64,000 bases of DNA from Mucilaginibacter ginsenosidivorax. GTDB lineage: Bacteria > Bacteroidota > Bacteroidia > Sphingobacteriales > Sphingobacteriaceae. The notes beneath the pieces are model-generated. The model was not told where the DNA came from, searched no databases, and saw only the letters and a program-made list of their open reading frames with translations. The stretch spans positions 1,860,001 through 1,924,000 of the forward strand of contig NZ_CP042437.1 of the NCBI RefSeq assembly GCF_007971525.1, in the 5' to 3' direction. The stretch's first letter is position 1. Each line of letters starts with the position of its first letter. A program made the translations under genes and the position numbers. Below, one piece after another: positions 43,377 to 52,292 of the stretch.

Positions 43377-43621
43377 CACCTAACTTGTCATCGGTAAGCA
43401 CGAAGTAATCTTCGACCCGTTTTCGCCCGAAGCTCCCCCTGCCGACACTTTGGGGAAAACGATGGCTTGTTTGATTTAGATAAATGATTTCAATACCTAA
43501 AACTCAATAGGCTGTTTGTTTAACTTTGTGATGGCCGGATGCAACGTGTTTATCGGGATAAGGTATACCACCGGTTTCAAAGTGGGGGCCGGTTATATAA
43601 ATTTATTTTTCAAATTTGTTT

Positions 43622-44962
43622 ATGCATAAACACCTTTCACTGCGCATTGTAATTGCTGCCTGTTTGTTTTCGTACTCCTTAACTGTTTGCGCTCAGCAAA
43701 AAACCGCACCCGATTCCATCCGGAAAAAAATGCAATGGTTTGCCGATGCAAAACTTGGCATTTTTATTCATTGGGGCATTTACTCGGTAAATGGGGTTGA
43801 TGAAAGCTGGAGCTTTCATAACAAAAAAATAAGTTATAAAAACTATATGGAGCAGCTAAATGGCTTCACTGCTTCCCGGTATAACCCGGCGGAATGGGCC
43901 GGTTTAATTAAACAAAGCGGCGCCCGCTACGCCGTTATCACTACCAAGCATCACGATGGTTTTGCGCTATGGCCTACCAAGCAGCATCATTTCAACGTGG
44001 TAGATAATTCGCCTGCAAAAAGGGATGTGTTAAAACCTTTTTATGATGCTTTGGATAAAGAGGGGATCAAACGCGGTGCCTACTTTTCTCTGATAGATTG
44101 GAGCCATCCTGATTATCCTGGTTTTTTGAAAGACAGCAGCCGGTATAAAGTTGCCGATGAGCCCGAGCGCTGGCAACGGTTTCAGCATTTTTTTCAATCG
44201 CAAATTGACGAGGTAAATAAAGCATATAAACCCGACTTGTGGTGGTTTGATGGCGACTGGGAACACAGCGCTGCCGAATGGCATTCGGAAAAAGTAAGGA
44301 AACAAATTTTAAACCTCAACCCGGCGGCTATCATTAACGGCCGGCTGCAAGGTTATGGCGATTACGAAACACCCGAACAAAACTTCCCGGTTAGCCGCCC
44401 TAACTTTAATTGGTGGGAATTGTGTATGACAACCAACAACAACTGGGGTTATCATCCCGATGATATCAATTACAAAACACCTTTTGAGGTGATAAGCATT
44501 TTTGTTGATGCGGTTAGTAACGGCGGCAATCTTTTATTAGATATTGGCCCCAAAGCAGATGGTACCATCCCCGCCGAACAGGTAAATATTTTAAAAGAGC
44601 TTGGCGCCTGGAATAAAAAAAATGGAGAAGCTATTTTTGGAACACTACCCGGTTTGCCCCAGGGTCATTTTTACGGGCCAACCACCCTATCAAAGGACTC
44701 AACAACCATTTATCTTTTTTTACCGGGACAAACCACCGGAAATATTATGCTGAAAGGCTTGAAAAACACCATTAAAGATGTACAGGTAGTGGGAACAACC
44801 GCTCATTTACAGCCCAAGATTGTAGGTAAAATTTCCTGGAGCCCGGTACCCGGCCTTGTTTTCATCAACGTACCCGACAAATATAAAGACCCGTACATAA
44901 CCGTTATCAAACTACAATTAAACAAGCCTCTGCAATTATATCATGGGCAGGGCGGGCTGTAA
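43622..44962 (+). CDS. Alpha-L-fucosidase (GH29)
   Basis: From ATG 43622 the protein is 446 residues with signal peptide to VCAQQ (about 25). The GH29 barrel shows WFADAKLGIFIHWGIYSV, AVITTKHHDGFALWPT and LWWFDGDWE, whose Asp is the catalytic nucleophile in the family. NGGNLLLDIGPKADGTIP and the C-terminal beta domain are present. It releases L-fucose from glycans outside the inner membrane. It stands alone, not in a SusCD locus. Confidence 0.93.
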   Translation: MHKHLSLRIVIAACLFSYSLTVCAQQKTAPDSIRKKMQWFADAKLGIFIHWGIYSVNGVDESWSFHNKKISYKNYMEQLNGFTASRYNPAEWAGLIKQSGARYAVITTKHHDGFALWPTKQHHFNVVDNSPAKRDVLKPFYDALDKEGIKRGAYFSLIDWSHPDYPGFLKDSSRYKVADEPERWQRFQHFFQSQIDEVNKAYKPDLWWFDGDWEHSAAEWHSEKVRKQILNLNPAAIINGRLQGYGDYETPEQNFPVSRPNFNWWELCMTTNNNWGYHPDDINYKTPFEVISIFVDAVSNGGNLLLDIGPKADGTIPAEQVNILKELGAWNKKNGEAIFGTLPGLPQGHFYGPTTLSKDSTTIYLFLPGQTTGNIMLKGLKNTIKDVQVVGTTAHLQPKIVGKISWSPVPGLVFINVPDKYKDPYITVIKLQLNKPLQLYHGQGGL

Positions 44963-45239
44963 ACCGGCATGCAGATATTGGGAAACGCATCTAAACATGG
45001 TTAACATAACTTAACACATTTCAGATAAATATTTTACAATCACCTGATAATCAACATTTTATTTTTAATCATGGTTAACATGAAATTGATAGCGCATTTA
45101 GGCGCATCAAAATATTTGTGTAGGGTGTTGGCCAATACAAGTCGCTTCGGGCCCCATATCATTTAACCAGGATCAGCAATAAAAGCGGGGTATCGTTTGT
45201 CTTTCTGTCTTGATTCTTACCTCTTGACTCTACTTCATG

Positions 45240-45325
45240 GCAATGCCTGCGGCCCGGGCTGTACATTCATACGCGCACAGTGCCTTAGGCGCCGGGCCGG
45301 TATCCATTTCCATCCCTATTGCAGG
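45240..45325. repeat. GC-rich dispersed repeat, copy 4
   Basis: GCAATGCCTGCGGCCCGGGC at the left, TACATTCATACGCGCACAG in the middle, CCGGGCCGGTATCCATTTCC and CATCCCTATTGC at the right. It is almost identical to 46780-46866. The rest of 44963-45402 shows no gene. Confidence 0.82.
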
Positions 45326-45402
45326 GAAGCGGGGTTCTAAAATTGTTCTCCTAACTTTTTAAAAATCGTAACTTGGAACTCTTAAATTGAACCCTTATCA
45401 AA

Positions 45403-45984
45403 TTGAAAAAATTCGCCTTCTTCCTACTCTTTGCCATCGTATTTACCTTTGGGCGAAACGGTGTAGCGTACACAACAGCGTATAAGCCAAAAACAAAACA
45501 GCAAACTAACGGCGCGTTAACAGCCGACGACCGAAAAAGCTATGTGGTAACCATTGCTCAGGACCAAATGAAAAAACCGGTAAGTGCCAGCAACGACCCC
45601 GCTTTTCCAACAAAGGTAATATATCTCGACTGCGTGCTAAAAGTGACCAACAACTCGAACGACACGTTAAAATACCTGAACAAATCATGCGCCTGGGCCG
45701 ACATATTAAAAACAGATAACGTCAAAATGCGCATCTGGAAAAATGGCTGCAGCTCGGATGCTACTGTAGTGAGCTTTGTTGCCCCACATAAATCAACAAT
45801 TTACGCCATTACGTTGGTGTACAATAAAACCAAAATGACTGCAAACACGCCTTTTAAAGTTGGCGTGGGCTTTTTCAAATTTGTAAATAAACAACAGCTT
45901 ACAACATTTGATGCCACAAAAAAATTCGCTGAAACCGGTGAGAACAATCTGATCTGGTCGAATACAGTGGTGATACCGCGATAG
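45403..45984 (+). CDS. Hypothetical exported protein
   Basis: This encodes 193 residues from a TTG start (TTGAAAAAATTC). A signal peptide ends near residue 22. The mature part is beta-rich, with VTNNSNDTLKYLNKSCAW and a single other Cys (NGCSSD), consistent with a disulfide. No domain recognised. Located between repeat-filled gaps; probably monocistronic. Confidence 0.55.
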   Translation: MKKFAFFLLFAIVFTFGRNGVAYTTAYKPKTKQQTNGALTADDRKSYVVTIAQDQMKKPVSASNDPAFPTKVIYLDCVLKVTNNSNDTLKYLNKSCAWADILKTDNVKMRIWKNGCSSDATVVSFVAPHKSTIYAITLVYNKTKMTANTPFKVGVGFFKFVNKQQLTTFDATKKFAETGENNLIWSNTVVIPR

Positions 45985-46022
45985 GTTTTGTAGGATGGGG
46001 CTTAAACACCAAATGAATCAGG

Positions 46023-46409
46023 ATGAGTTACAATCAAACACCATGGGATTTCGACGAAGCAATACAGATAGAAGGCTATAAGATAAAGTATGAAAACCTC
46101 CGTGAGATTGGTCAGGGCGCACCGATAATAGGCAACTTACTGATTAATGGTAAACAAATGCCTGGATATGGATTTGGAGGGCCGTTAATTTATCAAAACT
46201 GTAATTTGTACATACCGGTTTATATAAAAGAATCTTCTTTCGGTTGGGGCTTCAAATTAGCGGTAATAGATTTAAAAAACTTAAGTATCCGAATTTTTGG
46301 AGAGAGGAACCATGTATTACATCTTGATAAAATAGAAAATGGCCGCATTTATTATTTTATCAGTTGGGATAAAGTAACGTATAATTATTATGAAGGTGTT
46401 GTTAAATGA
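46023..46409 (+). CDS. Hypothetical protein
   Basis: This encodes 128 residues, with low GC, no signal peptide and many Tyr, Ile and Gly. The layout PWDFDEAIQIEGYKIKYENLREIG to VIDLKNLSIRIFGE suggests a small beta-rich fold. Proteins like this are sometimes immunity proteins, but no toxin lies beside it. It starts 38 bases after the exported protein gene. Function unknown. Confidence 0.5.
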   Translation: MSYNQTPWDFDEAIQIEGYKIKYENLREIGQGAPIIGNLLINGKQMPGYGFGGPLIYQNCNLYIPVYIKESSFGWGFKLAVIDLKNLSIRIFGERNHVLHLDKIENGRIYYFISWDKVTYNYYEGVVK

Positions 46410-46540
46410 TTTCAGCGTAATACCAAGGCGTTAAAAAGCTCATTTATAAGGTCACAAGTGAGCTAACACGCCGCCCTGTGCGCAACAATTGCGCTAAATG
46501 GGCCTAGTCCTTCAATTTAAATTTGCGCCAACAAAAAGCA

Positions 46541-46735
46541 ACCCTGAAAGGGTGGCATCCAACGGTGATGGAACATCGGCCATCAAATAAAAATACACAA
46601 CGAGACAGCCCTGAAAGGGTGGCATCCATCTGCGATGGGCATCGCCCATCGATTAAAAAGGTTATTATGATAGCCCTGAAAGGGTGACATATCAGCCCGC
46701 CGGATGACGAGTGTGGTATTGCGTCCCCTCAGGGA
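46541..46735. repeat. Three spaced CCCTGAAAGGGTG repeats
   Basis: Copies at 46541-46560, 46608-46627 and 46672-46691 share GCCCTGAAAGGGTGGCATCC (third: GACAT). Spacings are 67 and 64 bases. Between copies are GATGGGCATCGCCCATC-type palindromes. A related GTCCCCTCAGGGACCGAAAC follows. No coding frame is supported in 46410-47034. Confidence 0.8.
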
Positions 46736-46779
46736 CCGAAACTTGCTCATTTATCCATAATCCTTTATCTAAAATAAGG

Positions 46780-46866
46780 GCAATGCCTGCGGCCCGGGCT
46801 GTACATTCATACGCGCACAAGGCATTAGGCACGGGGCCTGTATCCATTTCCATCCCTATTGCGGGC
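46780..46866. repeat. GC-rich dispersed repeat, copy 5
   Basis: GCAATGCCTGCGGCCCGGGC at the left through TACATTCATACGCGCACAAG to ATCCCTATTGC. It matches copy 4 (45240-45325) almost base for base. Confidence 0.82.
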
Positions 46867-47034
46867 CAAAATGATTATGTATTGGGATGGATACGCTATG
46901 TTTTCCGACGACGATATTGTGGGTAACGATCACAATTGAGCTAAGTCGCTGCTATGTGTGCAACACTTGCCCCAAGTGGGCTCATACTGTCGGCAGCCTT
47001 TAATATCAATTACCTTTAAATCAACTATATAAAA

Positions 47035-48846
47035 TTAGACATAGAGTTTCCAGATGTCCTGAATTAGTCGTTTTAAAATATCTTGTCGCTCATTTATTGC
47101 CAAAATATTCCAATCGTCAAACGTCTTTAATTTTTCTGTAGCAAACCCATTAAACTTCGTTTGCTCTCCGATTTGAATCAGAGAAAAAGTTCTGGTAAGC
47201 AAGATATTCGAATTCAAATAAGCTGTCTTTTTGATAATAAACCATTCATTAGATGATATGTCATTTGAGTAATTGAGACTTTGATTGATGGGTGCCTCGA
47301 GCAATGTTAGATTGCCTAATCGATAAACAGCGTTGCTATAATCATACGATTGTGGATAATCAGTATCTGGAATATTTGTGCCTGTTTGCGGAAGTATATG
47401 TTCTAATTGCTGACTTTGATAAAATGTAAAATTCGCTGATGGAAAATTGACTTTTTGTCGGATATCCTCTTCAATTTTACCTAAAATGTATTTAATTCGA
47501 TATTGTGGATTTAAGTCGCCTTGACTTTTATTAGAAAATTGTCCATCAAACTTCGCTTGTTGTTCAGTTAACTCTTTATTAAAATCGTCGTTTAGAAAGT
47601 TCTTTAAGTCATCCAATGATTTAACCAAACGTAATTTAATTGCCCAATTTGCAAATAAGGCTTCATACGACTTCGTCAGTGTTCTATTAATCGCATAATA
47701 GAATACTAAACTTTCAATGTTTTTTGCTAAGAATTTAATAACCTCAACGGAGATATTTCCGGGTAACGCCATTAAAAGGACGAGATGTTGTCTTGAAGTT
47801 TTTTTGCTTAAATAGCCGATTCCTGTAATATTAGGATACAATTTGTCAGCATCCCACGAATTTGTAGCCTTGACAAAATTGGCGTAAGTATAAGCTGCTG
47901 CTTTAAGCTCTTTAACAAAAGAAATTGGGTCACTTTGATATTTGATTTTGTTTTTACCTGTTGCTGAAATCATCCATTTGTAAATTTCATCTTCTCTAAT
48001 TACCCCATTATGATAACGAGCCATCAGAAAATATCTCAAAAACCTTAAAGGTTTATCTCCTTCATTACTTTCATCTAACCCTTTAAGCATTTCGCGCCAA
48101 GTGTTTTTAATAATTACAAAATCTTCTTCTTTCGCATGACTAAAAAGTAGATTTTTTAATAAATCCATCGCATTTAGCCCTACACCTCGTTCATTTATTG
48201 TTTCAAAGATTTTCAAGGCACTTCCCAAGTCGTCAGGTCTGATAATAACCATTTCGACATTAGCTAAAAAATAGCTTATGAAATTTAATAACGTTTCAGG
48301 ATCGTCACTTTTTAATTCTATAAGATAATCATTTACTGTACCATATGCTTCGATCATCTTTTTAATCGAAGGAGTCAAAGTATCGGTGAAAGATTTTTCA
48401 GAAATTAATTTAATCAAGTAATCCTTACTTTCCTCGTATTGTAGAGTTAGTCGAGGCGTATGTTTTTTTGTTGCTATATCGTACTTATATAAAAGTTCTT
48501 TAACGACTTTATGCAATTCGCTTTTGACAGTATCTAATTCATCTGTTATGCCAACTAAATTTTTTAGTATATCCCTAATAGCACATAATGAAATTACAAT
48601 AGTTGTTAGGCGTTGCTGGCCATCAACCACATCATATGCACCATCTTCACGTTTTACTATAATTGTTGATCCAATAAAATAATTGCTTTGCTTTAGAGCT
48701 GTGGGAGAAAACTCATCTGATATATCTTGCAAAAAACGAGCGACATGGACATCAGCTGTCCATACATATTCTCGTTGATAATCGGGTACAATAAAAAAAT
48801 AGTCCTTTAATTTTTCAATTGACTTTACTTCAGCTTTAATATCCAT
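47035..48846 (-). CDS. DUF262/DUF1524 protein (GmrSD-like restriction)
   Basis: This encodes 603 residues. The N-terminal DUF262 has PDYQREYVW (21-29) and DGQQRLTT (75-82), the NTP-binding and hydrolysis motifs of the family. The C-terminal DUF1524 HNH-type nuclease shows EHILP (His483) and RLGNLTLLEAPINQSLNY (510-526). GmrSD-type proteins are type IV restriction enzymes that cut modified (e.g. glucosylated) DNA; related DUF262 proteins work in SspE and other anti-phage systems. It is AT-rich compared with the neighbourhood and next to a NACHT gene, so the pair looks like a defence island. Confidence 0.85.
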   Translation of the reverse strand: MDIKAEVKSIEKLKDYFFIVPDYQREYVWTADVHVARFLQDISDEFSPTALKQSNYFIGSTIIVKREDGAYDVVDGQQRLTTIVISLCAIRDILKNLVGITDELDTVKSELHKVVKELLYKYDIATKKHTPRLTLQYEESKDYLIKLISEKSFTDTLTPSIKKMIEAYGTVNDYLIELKSDDPETLLNFISYFLANVEMVIIRPDDLGSALKIFETINERGVGLNAMDLLKNLLFSHAKEEDFVIIKNTWREMLKGLDESNEGDKPLRFLRYFLMARYHNGVIREDEIYKWMISATGKNKIKYQSDPISFVKELKAAAYTYANFVKATNSWDADKLYPNITGIGYLSKKTSRQHLVLLMALPGNISVEVIKFLAKNIESLVFYYAINRTLTKSYEALFANWAIKLRLVKSLDDLKNFLNDDFNKELTEQQAKFDGQFSNKSQGDLNPQYRIKYILGKIEEDIRQKVNFPSANFTFYQSQQLEHILPQTGTNIPDTDYPQSYDYSNAVYRLGNLTLLEAPINQSLNYSNDISSNEWFIIKKTAYLNSNILLTRTFSLIQIGEQTKFNGFATEKLKTFDDWNILAINERQDILKRLIQDIWKLYV

Positions 48847-49145
48847 TTAATATGATACGTTTAAATATCGGTGCGTAAATTAATTCCTTTTTTGTGTATA
48901 TAACTACATATAAACTGTTTTTTATTGAGAATTATGTTATTCAGCCAGTGGTCGGTATTATCACCACACCGTTTCCAGCTAGCCTTAAGGAAGCTTTCAA
49001 TTATATAGATTTGCAGCTAAAGCATATGTAAATACAAGCTCTTGCTGATACAGCGATAACACCGACGAGAAGCCAAATAGTTGCAAATCACAAGCGATCC
49101 CCCCGGATGCAGCCGCAATGTCTGCGCTTAGGCCAGGTTGGAGTT

Positions 49146-51020
49146 TTAAGCCCTTTCCCGGATATATTCAAATTTGAAAATATCATTTATGACGCTAAAA
49201 TTAATTGATCCCATAGAAAGACTTTGCTTTGATATTTTCCCTTCAAGTGGAATTTCTAAAAAGTAACTTCCTGTAAAAACAGCAGTCCTTTTGAAATACA
49301 TATATTCTTTATCGTCTCGCCAGAGTGAGAATTTTTTTGATGCCATGTTCAAGGATATAAATACGTTAGGAAAACGTAATAGCTGATCTATGATGTCTAT
49401 AAGATTGATGGAAGTATAGCTTATAAATAGCAAATAAAGCATTGCCATCCCCAATTCTTCACTGCATTTAAAGATTGGCGTTTCAATCACCAATCTTGAT
49501 AATAATGTAAAAATCGAGTTATCGTAATTCACTCCATTTTCTTGCCTATCCATGTCGCCGATATTTAAATTTTTATTAAGAAGCAAATTTGCAAACCATG
49601 ATCCGGGATCGCCGGATAAAGTAATAGCAATCGCTAAAGGTTCAGGATATTGATAGAAATAAGCTATAATACTTGCTGAGAAGGGTAAAGTTATAATGTG
49701 TTCGGCGCATAAATATTCCTGGATGGAGAGATGACTAAATTCACAGGAATCGTAACCCGAAATCGAGATAATACCATTATGGGATTGGATTTCAGAGATT
49801 ACATCGTCAATCTCATCTTTCGGCAGGTTATAGGATGAATATATGTTCTGATACACTTCACGAAGAATCGCCGTAGAAAATATTGTCTTTTTTACCCGGT
49901 AAGTTAGATTAAATGATAGTTCATAAAGAAATTTAAGCTTTTTCCTTGCATTGAATTCTGCGTACGCAGATTTTCGTTGAATTCGTCGATGCTCATCCCA
50001 ATCTTTGAGAATTAAATAGGTTGCATCCCTGTAAACCTCATAAGACTGATAAGGAAGGTTCTTGTTGTTTAATTTATACAATATCAAGAGTAGCGTTAAA
50101 AAAATAGGTCTGCTTGCTAAATCCCTATAAGGCTTATTTTTCAGGGCGTCATAGAAACCTTTACTACTGCCAAGCCAGCTTTTGGCGATAGATTTTATAC
50201 GTTTTTCATCTAATGGGGTTATTTCGAATTTTGTAAATCCCAAGCCGGTGCTGGAAAGCTTTGATTTTCGGACAGTAAGTATTATTTTTCCTGTCAAAAG
50301 TTTCAGGCCGAGGCTTTCAACTTCTTCTAATATATTATCTTGGTTTTCTTGTGGGGCTTCATCCAAGCCATCAAGAATTAATATGGCCTTTGTTTCATTT
50401 AAGAACTTAGCAACAAATATGTCAATCGGAACGTCGCCTACGTGAATAATCGACCTTTCAGACATTGTAATATTTCCCCTATTATCGCTACTTTCAACTT
50501 TAACTATTCGAGATTGATAAGGTATTCCAAACAAATCAAGTAAAGATGTTGAAACCGTTGAACCGACTTTAAATTTACGAAACTTTAAAAGGATGGGGAA
50601 ATCATACTCAACGTTTTGATAGCCATCAAGAAAATAGTTTAAAATCAGTCGTTTAACCGTTGTTGTTTTTCCTGCTCCGGGATGGCCGAGCAATAATATA
50701 TTTTTATTTAGTTTTAATAAATCATTTTCACTTATTTCTTCTGTAGACCACATCTTTTCATATCTCTGAATTGCTGGAGAGATGCTTAACTCCACAGTTG
50801 TTAATTCAATATTCTGGTGAGCATGTAAGTCCATAAAAGGCGTTTCAGCCGACCAGTTTATAAGCTCAATTAAGTGAGTTTCAAATAGCTCAGGCAAATT
50901 TTTCAGAATAGCCTTTAATTCAGTCTTATTGTCTTTCAAAACGTGATCTATCGTTTTGTCGATGGCTTTGTTCGCAATAGCCTTTATGACCTCGAAACCA
51001 ATTTTAGCGGTGAGCGACAT
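49146..51020 (-). CDS. NACHT-domain NTPase (bacterial NLR-like)
   Basis: This encodes 624 residues. A helical N-terminal region (1-100; TAKIGFEVIKAIANKAIDKT) is followed by Walker A GHPGAGKTT (112-120), Walker B ILILDGLDEA (213-222), an R-rich sensor stretch (LTVRKSK) and the FSHLSIQEYLCAEH motif (428-441) that ends the NACHT winged-helix part. The last 180 residues are a separate C-terminal region with no recognised repeat. Bacterial NACHT proteins protect against phages, with effector and sensor ends of many kinds. Here no known effector domain is seen. The neighbour on the same strand is a DUF262 protein. Very AT-rich; likely acquired. Confidence 0.85.
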   Translation of the reverse strand: MSLTAKIGFEVIKAIANKAIDKTIDHVLKDNKTELKAILKNLPELFETHLIELINWSAETPFMDLHAHQNIELTTVELSISPAIQRYEKMWSTEEISENDLLKLNKNILLLGHPGAGKTTTVKRLILNYFLDGYQNVEYDFPILLKFRKFKVGSTVSTSLLDLFGIPYQSRIVKVESSDNRGNITMSERSIIHVGDVPIDIFVAKFLNETKAILILDGLDEAPQENQDNILEEVESLGLKLLTGKIILTVRKSKLSSTGLGFTKFEITPLDEKRIKSIAKSWLGSSKGFYDALKNKPYRDLASRPIFLTLLLILYKLNNKNLPYQSYEVYRDATYLILKDWDEHRRIQRKSAYAEFNARKKLKFLYELSFNLTYRVKKTIFSTAILREVYQNIYSSYNLPKDEIDDVISEIQSHNGIISISGYDSCEFSHLSIQEYLCAEHIITLPFSASIIAYFYQYPEPLAIAITLSGDPGSWFANLLLNKNLNIGDMDRQENGVNYDNSIFTLLSRLVIETPIFKCSEELGMAMLYLLFISYTSINLIDIIDQLLRFPNVFISLNMASKKFSLWRDDKEYMYFKRTAVFTGSYFLEIPLEGKISKQSLSMGSINFSVINDIFKFEYIRERA

Positions 51021-51289
51021 AATATTTAACGGTTGGATTTAGGTGAATTTATTGAGATTTAAAGATAACTAAATTACATCAGACAAATGGCTCGTTGCAT
51101 GTTAAACAGGTAAGTTTTCCACATGTGGTTTGATTTTAGTACTGCTGGTATCGACAAAAAATCCTAATTTATTCTCCCCAGCTATCGCAAGCACTTCTCG
51201 CTGTCGCGCGCCTCCAGACCTGTGTGCCCGCATGCAAATCACGGTGTTTTTGTGTAGTGTTTAGACCATAATTCTCCGCGAGCGTGCGT

Positions 51290-51370
51290 CAGTGATGGAA
51301 GTGGATACCGGCCCCGCGCCTAATGCCTGTGCAGTATAAGCGTATAGCCCGGCACCGCTTCTACCAGCGG
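51290..51370. repeat. GC-rich dispersed repeat, copy 6 (reverse)
   Basis: Contains GTGGATACCGGCCCCGCGCC and TAATGCCTGTGCAGTATAAG. Its right end (CCGCTTCTACCAGCGG) abuts exactly the left edge of the 922-bp duplication at 51371. The rest of 51021-51289 shows no gene. Confidence 0.7.
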
Positions 51371-51623
51371 TGTTACGCCATAATCATTATTGCCTGCATA
51401 TTCAATTAACCCCTACCTTCCTTTCCCAAGGGAAGGAATCGCACGTTTCCCCGGCTTTTTTAATAGTCGAAATCTATGGAGACAACAGCAACAAAGGGAA
51501 AGGGGAGCGATCTGTGAGGACACAGATTGCGGAGAAGGTTTTTTGCTAAATCGTTCTCCGAAAAAAGAAAAAGTTAATTAACCCCTCCCTGCCTTTGCCC
51601 GCATTTCCATCGCGTCCCTGCCG

Positions 51624-51895
51624 GGGCTACTGTGTGTACACAAGTTTATATGAGATAGTAATTTATAAAAGCCACTCCGTTAGGAGTGAAATGTCGGTAG
51701 AATAATTAAGCATCCCCCTTTTCGTGCCGTAGGTACGAAACTAACCGCCAAATTTGGCTATTTATCAATACCATTTGACTGAAAAAGTTCAATAGTTTCG
51801 TACCTACGGCACGTAAAGCTATTTTTGATCCTTTTTCTACCGACATTCAACCCCTCCGGGGTTTTTCCTAAAAGATGTGTACACACAGTAGCTCC
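51624..51895. mobile_element. MITE-like inverted-repeat element
   Basis: Ends are GGGGCTACTGTGTGTACACA and TGTGTACACACAGTAGCTCC, reverse complements but for a few bases. Inside are a second pair, GTGCCGTAGGTACGAAAC and GTTTCGTACCTACGGCAC, and CTCCGTTAGGAGTGAAATG. It interrupts a stretch whose uninterrupted relative is at 54741-54800. The duplicated copy is at 52546-52817. No transposase gene. Confidence 0.75.
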
Positions 51896-51943
51896 CGAGG
51901 GAGGAAACTGAAAAAAAAGCGATTTTGGAAACATGAACAATAC

Positions 51944-52292
51944 TTAATTAACTACCCTCACCGGTACCGCCGCAACCCAAACCGCCTTCCTGTCGTGTGT
52001 TTTGGCAAATTGCTTTTTGAAAAAATTACCATCGGCCTTTACCTTGCCGGCGAAGGCCGTTTTTCCATTTAATATTATTTTTACTTCTTTGTTGATATCA
52101 ACCATTTGCGGGCTTATTAAAACTTCAAAAGCGGTTACCCGCGAGGTGTAAATTTCAAATGTGTTGTTATTGTAGGTCCCTTTTATAGCGGCGCTAGGGT
52201 TTATACTGTAGTAAGGATAGCTCTTCCAGGTTTTGGTGTTTTTATAATAGCTGCCAATATTGTATGCCTTATGCCAGGGCGCGGCATTTAAA
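51944..52292 (-). pseudogene. Duplicated 3' fragment of esterase gene
   Basis: It carries the last 116 codons of the esterase gene (52866-54176), identical to 52866-53214. It has no start of its own and is cut at the duplication join (TTTAAA|TGTTACG). Confidence 0.9.

Larger units (their letters stand above)
51371..52292. repeat. 922-bp tandem duplication, copy 1
   Basis: The sequence from 51371 (TGTTACGCCATAATCATTAT) to 52292 is repeated immediately at 52293-53214, without a visible difference. Copy 1 contains an inverted-repeat element (51624-51895) and a 3' fragment of the esterase gene. Confidence 0.95.

Noticed and set aside
43386..43430. Additional GTCAT-type repeat (TTGTCATCGGTAAGCACGAAG)
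   Set aside because: Only one arm is recognisable, so it is not listed as a separate element.
46541..46735. CRISPR-like array
   Set aside because: Only three copies, and the intervening sequences are related palindromes of unequal length, not unique spacers; no cas genes nearby.
49021..49145. Possible gene remnant between the DUF262 and NACHT genes
   Set aside because: No open frame of useful length or recognisable motif on either strand in 48847-49145.
51390..51581. Small plus-strand frames inside the 922-bp repeat (also at 52312)
   Set aside because: They exist twice only because of the duplication, overlap palindromic repeats and show no protein-like features.
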